This document shows positions 39,001 through 42,000 of a DNA stretch of 64,000 bases, piece after piece. This stretch comes from Chimonanthus salicifolius. Taxonomy: Eukaryota; Streptophyta; Magnoliopsida; Laurales; Calycanthaceae. Numbering within the stretch: position 1 is the stretch's first letter; each line of letters starts with the position of its first letter. Below the pieces are notes generated by a model. The model had not been told where the DNA came from. It saw nothing but the letters and a program-made list of their open reading frames with translations, and did no database searches. The DNA lies in the NCBI GenBank assembly GCA_013350335.1, contig CM023540.1, forward strand, positions 61,749,195 through 61,813,194, in the 5' to 3' direction. Made by a program: the position numbers and the translations under genes.

Positions 39001-42000
39001 TAAATTCATTGCAGGGAAGAGGCTACCCAGATGTTTCCACTAGAAGGTATGGGTATCGTTTGTGTTAATTTTTGCCAAGCTTGCTCCTCGTTGGATGCAT
39101 GTCTTACAACATTTAACCCTGTGAACGTGTGTGCTTTCCCAAAAATAAAAAAGAAAGTAGAAAAAAAATAAAAACGAAAGAAAAAGTTGCCCAATATATA
39201 TTTGGATGTGATTTATCAGCTAAACGCCAAGATTGTCAACATTAATGAGGTATGAAGTCATTGCATAAATCCATAATTGGTGAGGGTAATTTTACCAGCC
39301 TGAGTTTGAGAAGGATACACCATGGTGGTCATACCTGATGAGAGGCTTATATCCTATAATAAGTATACATTTTTCACTCCCATTATGCAGGGAAATTGTT
39401 TGACAGAGGTGTGGACCTCGATTCTGTTTTATTTATCTTTCCTCATCTTCTTTTCATCATGGAAACCAACATTTGTCTAATCTGTTATATGGTCTTCAGT
39501 TAACATATTCATTTCTTACCAGGTTTTTGCGGCTTCTTATCAAAAAGCTAGACCTGCCTGCATATTGTTTAGTAGACTGTGATCCATATGGCTTCGACAT
39601 CCTAACAACTTACCGGTTTGGATCAATGGTAACTGAGTTCTATTCTTGTTTATCAATGTACCTATACCATGTCAATCTCTATGTTATTACTAGTAAGCCC
39701 TTTAGGAAGGCAGACACTGGGCATCAAATTCTTTAAGTCAGTGACATCTGTATGAGCTGTACAAATAGCTAATTTTGGCAGTAAATTAATCCCTGACCCT
39801 CAGCAGCATTTATTACAATAATTGGAATCAACCATTGGGTGAATTGTTAACAAAAATAAAAGCCAAATGTATCGAAAACCCCCAAACAATCTTTTCTTAG
39901 CCCTATTCCAAGTGTTTTGGGGTTTGGATTCAAGCAGGACTTGATTTTTTTTTCATTAAGACCCTATTGTTTTTCACTTTTTTGTGGAATTCTAGGCGTC
40001 TATCATCGGACCACCATAAAAAGTAGGTGTCAAGGAGTAGACCTCGGTGGTCGAACCTTTCAAAAAACGAGGAGTGTACTGTTAGGGTGGTATTGTGTTT
40101 CGGATAGCCCAAGGTTGGGTGAGTCTAAGAGTGGATGTAGATTTTGGTGAAACGAATTAGTATAAATCATTGTGCTTGTGTGGTTTGGTTTGTTATTTAT
40201 GAGCCGGCCCAACCCTCGATCACGAAGGAGTTCCACCACTCCCTAACTTTCTCTAGAAACTCTTTATGTCCCAAACAAGCATTATTGAACCGAAACGATC
40301 GCGGTCCCCAATTCTCAACCTCCATACTGAGAAGCATTGGCCAATGATCAGAAACTGATTTGCTTAGCTTCACTTGAACAACAATTCTGAACAGTTCTTC
40401 CCAATCTAACGAACCCAAAAATCTCTCTAATAAGCGGCCCATTCAACCATGTAAACCTACCACCAGGCATTGGGTAGTCAATCAACTAACAAGAGTTAAC
40501 ACAATCCGAGAAGCCTTCTGAGAAATTGGTTTGACCTGACCATCCTCTCCTTTTCGATTGGAATCGAATAGCATTAAAATCTCCTATGCGCCATGGTCCT
40601 GACCAAATGTTCCTCAGATGCTGAATCTCCTTCCAGAAGAGCTTTCTTTCGTGCAAGGAATGTGGTCCATATACATTAGATATCAACACCTCCACCTCCT
40701 CTTCTACTAACTTGCCTTTAATTGATAAGAGTTCTATCACCCATGATAGTCTCCATTGCCTCAAAGACATCTGTCTTCCACAAAATCAACAGTCCTCCAG
40801 ATTACCCATGGAAGGTTTAGCACTCCACGCAGCTGTCCGAACACCCCATATCTCCCTGATGTCCTTATCTACAATTACCTCCCTTTTTGTTTCATGTATG
40901 AAGATAATATCCGCCCGATATTTGTGGAACAATCTACGTATAGCTCTCCTTTTCTTCTGGAAATATAAATTTGTCCAGTAGCCCTTTCATTTTGGATGAC
41001 TTATTAGAATGCCTCGATTCCAGAGATAGACGATCTCTTTCATCAATCCTCTTGAGTGCATCTTGATTCTAAGTCAAGAAACTTAATTCCCATTTTGCTG
41101 CCTACATACAAATTTTCCTGGTATCCTCATTGTTGCACCCCAATTTTGAATCCTGTACAGTTACTCCTACTCTGTATAGCTATCCATTTTTGCTTGGTCC
41201 AGGCTCTGTTTGACAGGAAGGAAGCATGCCGTTTTGTTGACATTTTACCAATTCATTATCAGATAAAACTAGGATTTCATCCTAAGCTTCTGACTCGAAA
41301 AGGAAAGAAGGAATCCTTTCCTTGTCTCTGAAGTGGATATCTGGTTCTTCTTTAGAATCACCCATCTATCCCAAGTCAGGCATGGATTGCGATCTGCAAA
41401 GGGCCTTGTTCAGTCGTGTAGACCGCAAGTCCCTATAGTCCTTCCAATCACCTTGGTTGTTCGCTTCCTCCCTGACTGACGATGCCTCATATTTCTTCTC
41501 TTTTTTTTTTTCTATCCTTTTTTTCTTTTCTTTTTTACCTCTCTGTTTCCACGTCGGGGGATTAGAGGCATCCACTCCAGAGGTATAGCTAGCAACATCG
41601 TGATTGGCCCATGCTAAAGGCTACAACTTCCTCCTCCCCTGCCAGAACCACATGAGTCTTTTTGTTCTTTTTTCTTCTTTACTTCTTTTTGTTTTTAGCT
41701 TTCTGTTCTTGCGTCAGGGGATCAGGAGCTTCAGCCAGCTTTAATGGTTGAAGGCCTTTAGATAACTGGAGATGTGGCTCGAGAATCCAGTAGTTCATGA
41801 GTCTCCATTTGGTTCGAGTCAATCAGGATGCCTGATGAGTGGACCGGGCATGGGTTGAAATGGAACTTCTGATTTATTGAGGGGCTTGAAATGTCTGAAG
41901 CAGGCCAAGGCCCAACTTGCCCAACTGGGCTGAGCCTGGATTTTCGCTGTTTCTATGGACTTGAGCCAGGCCCAGACTTGGTCTGGTTCCTTCTAGATTC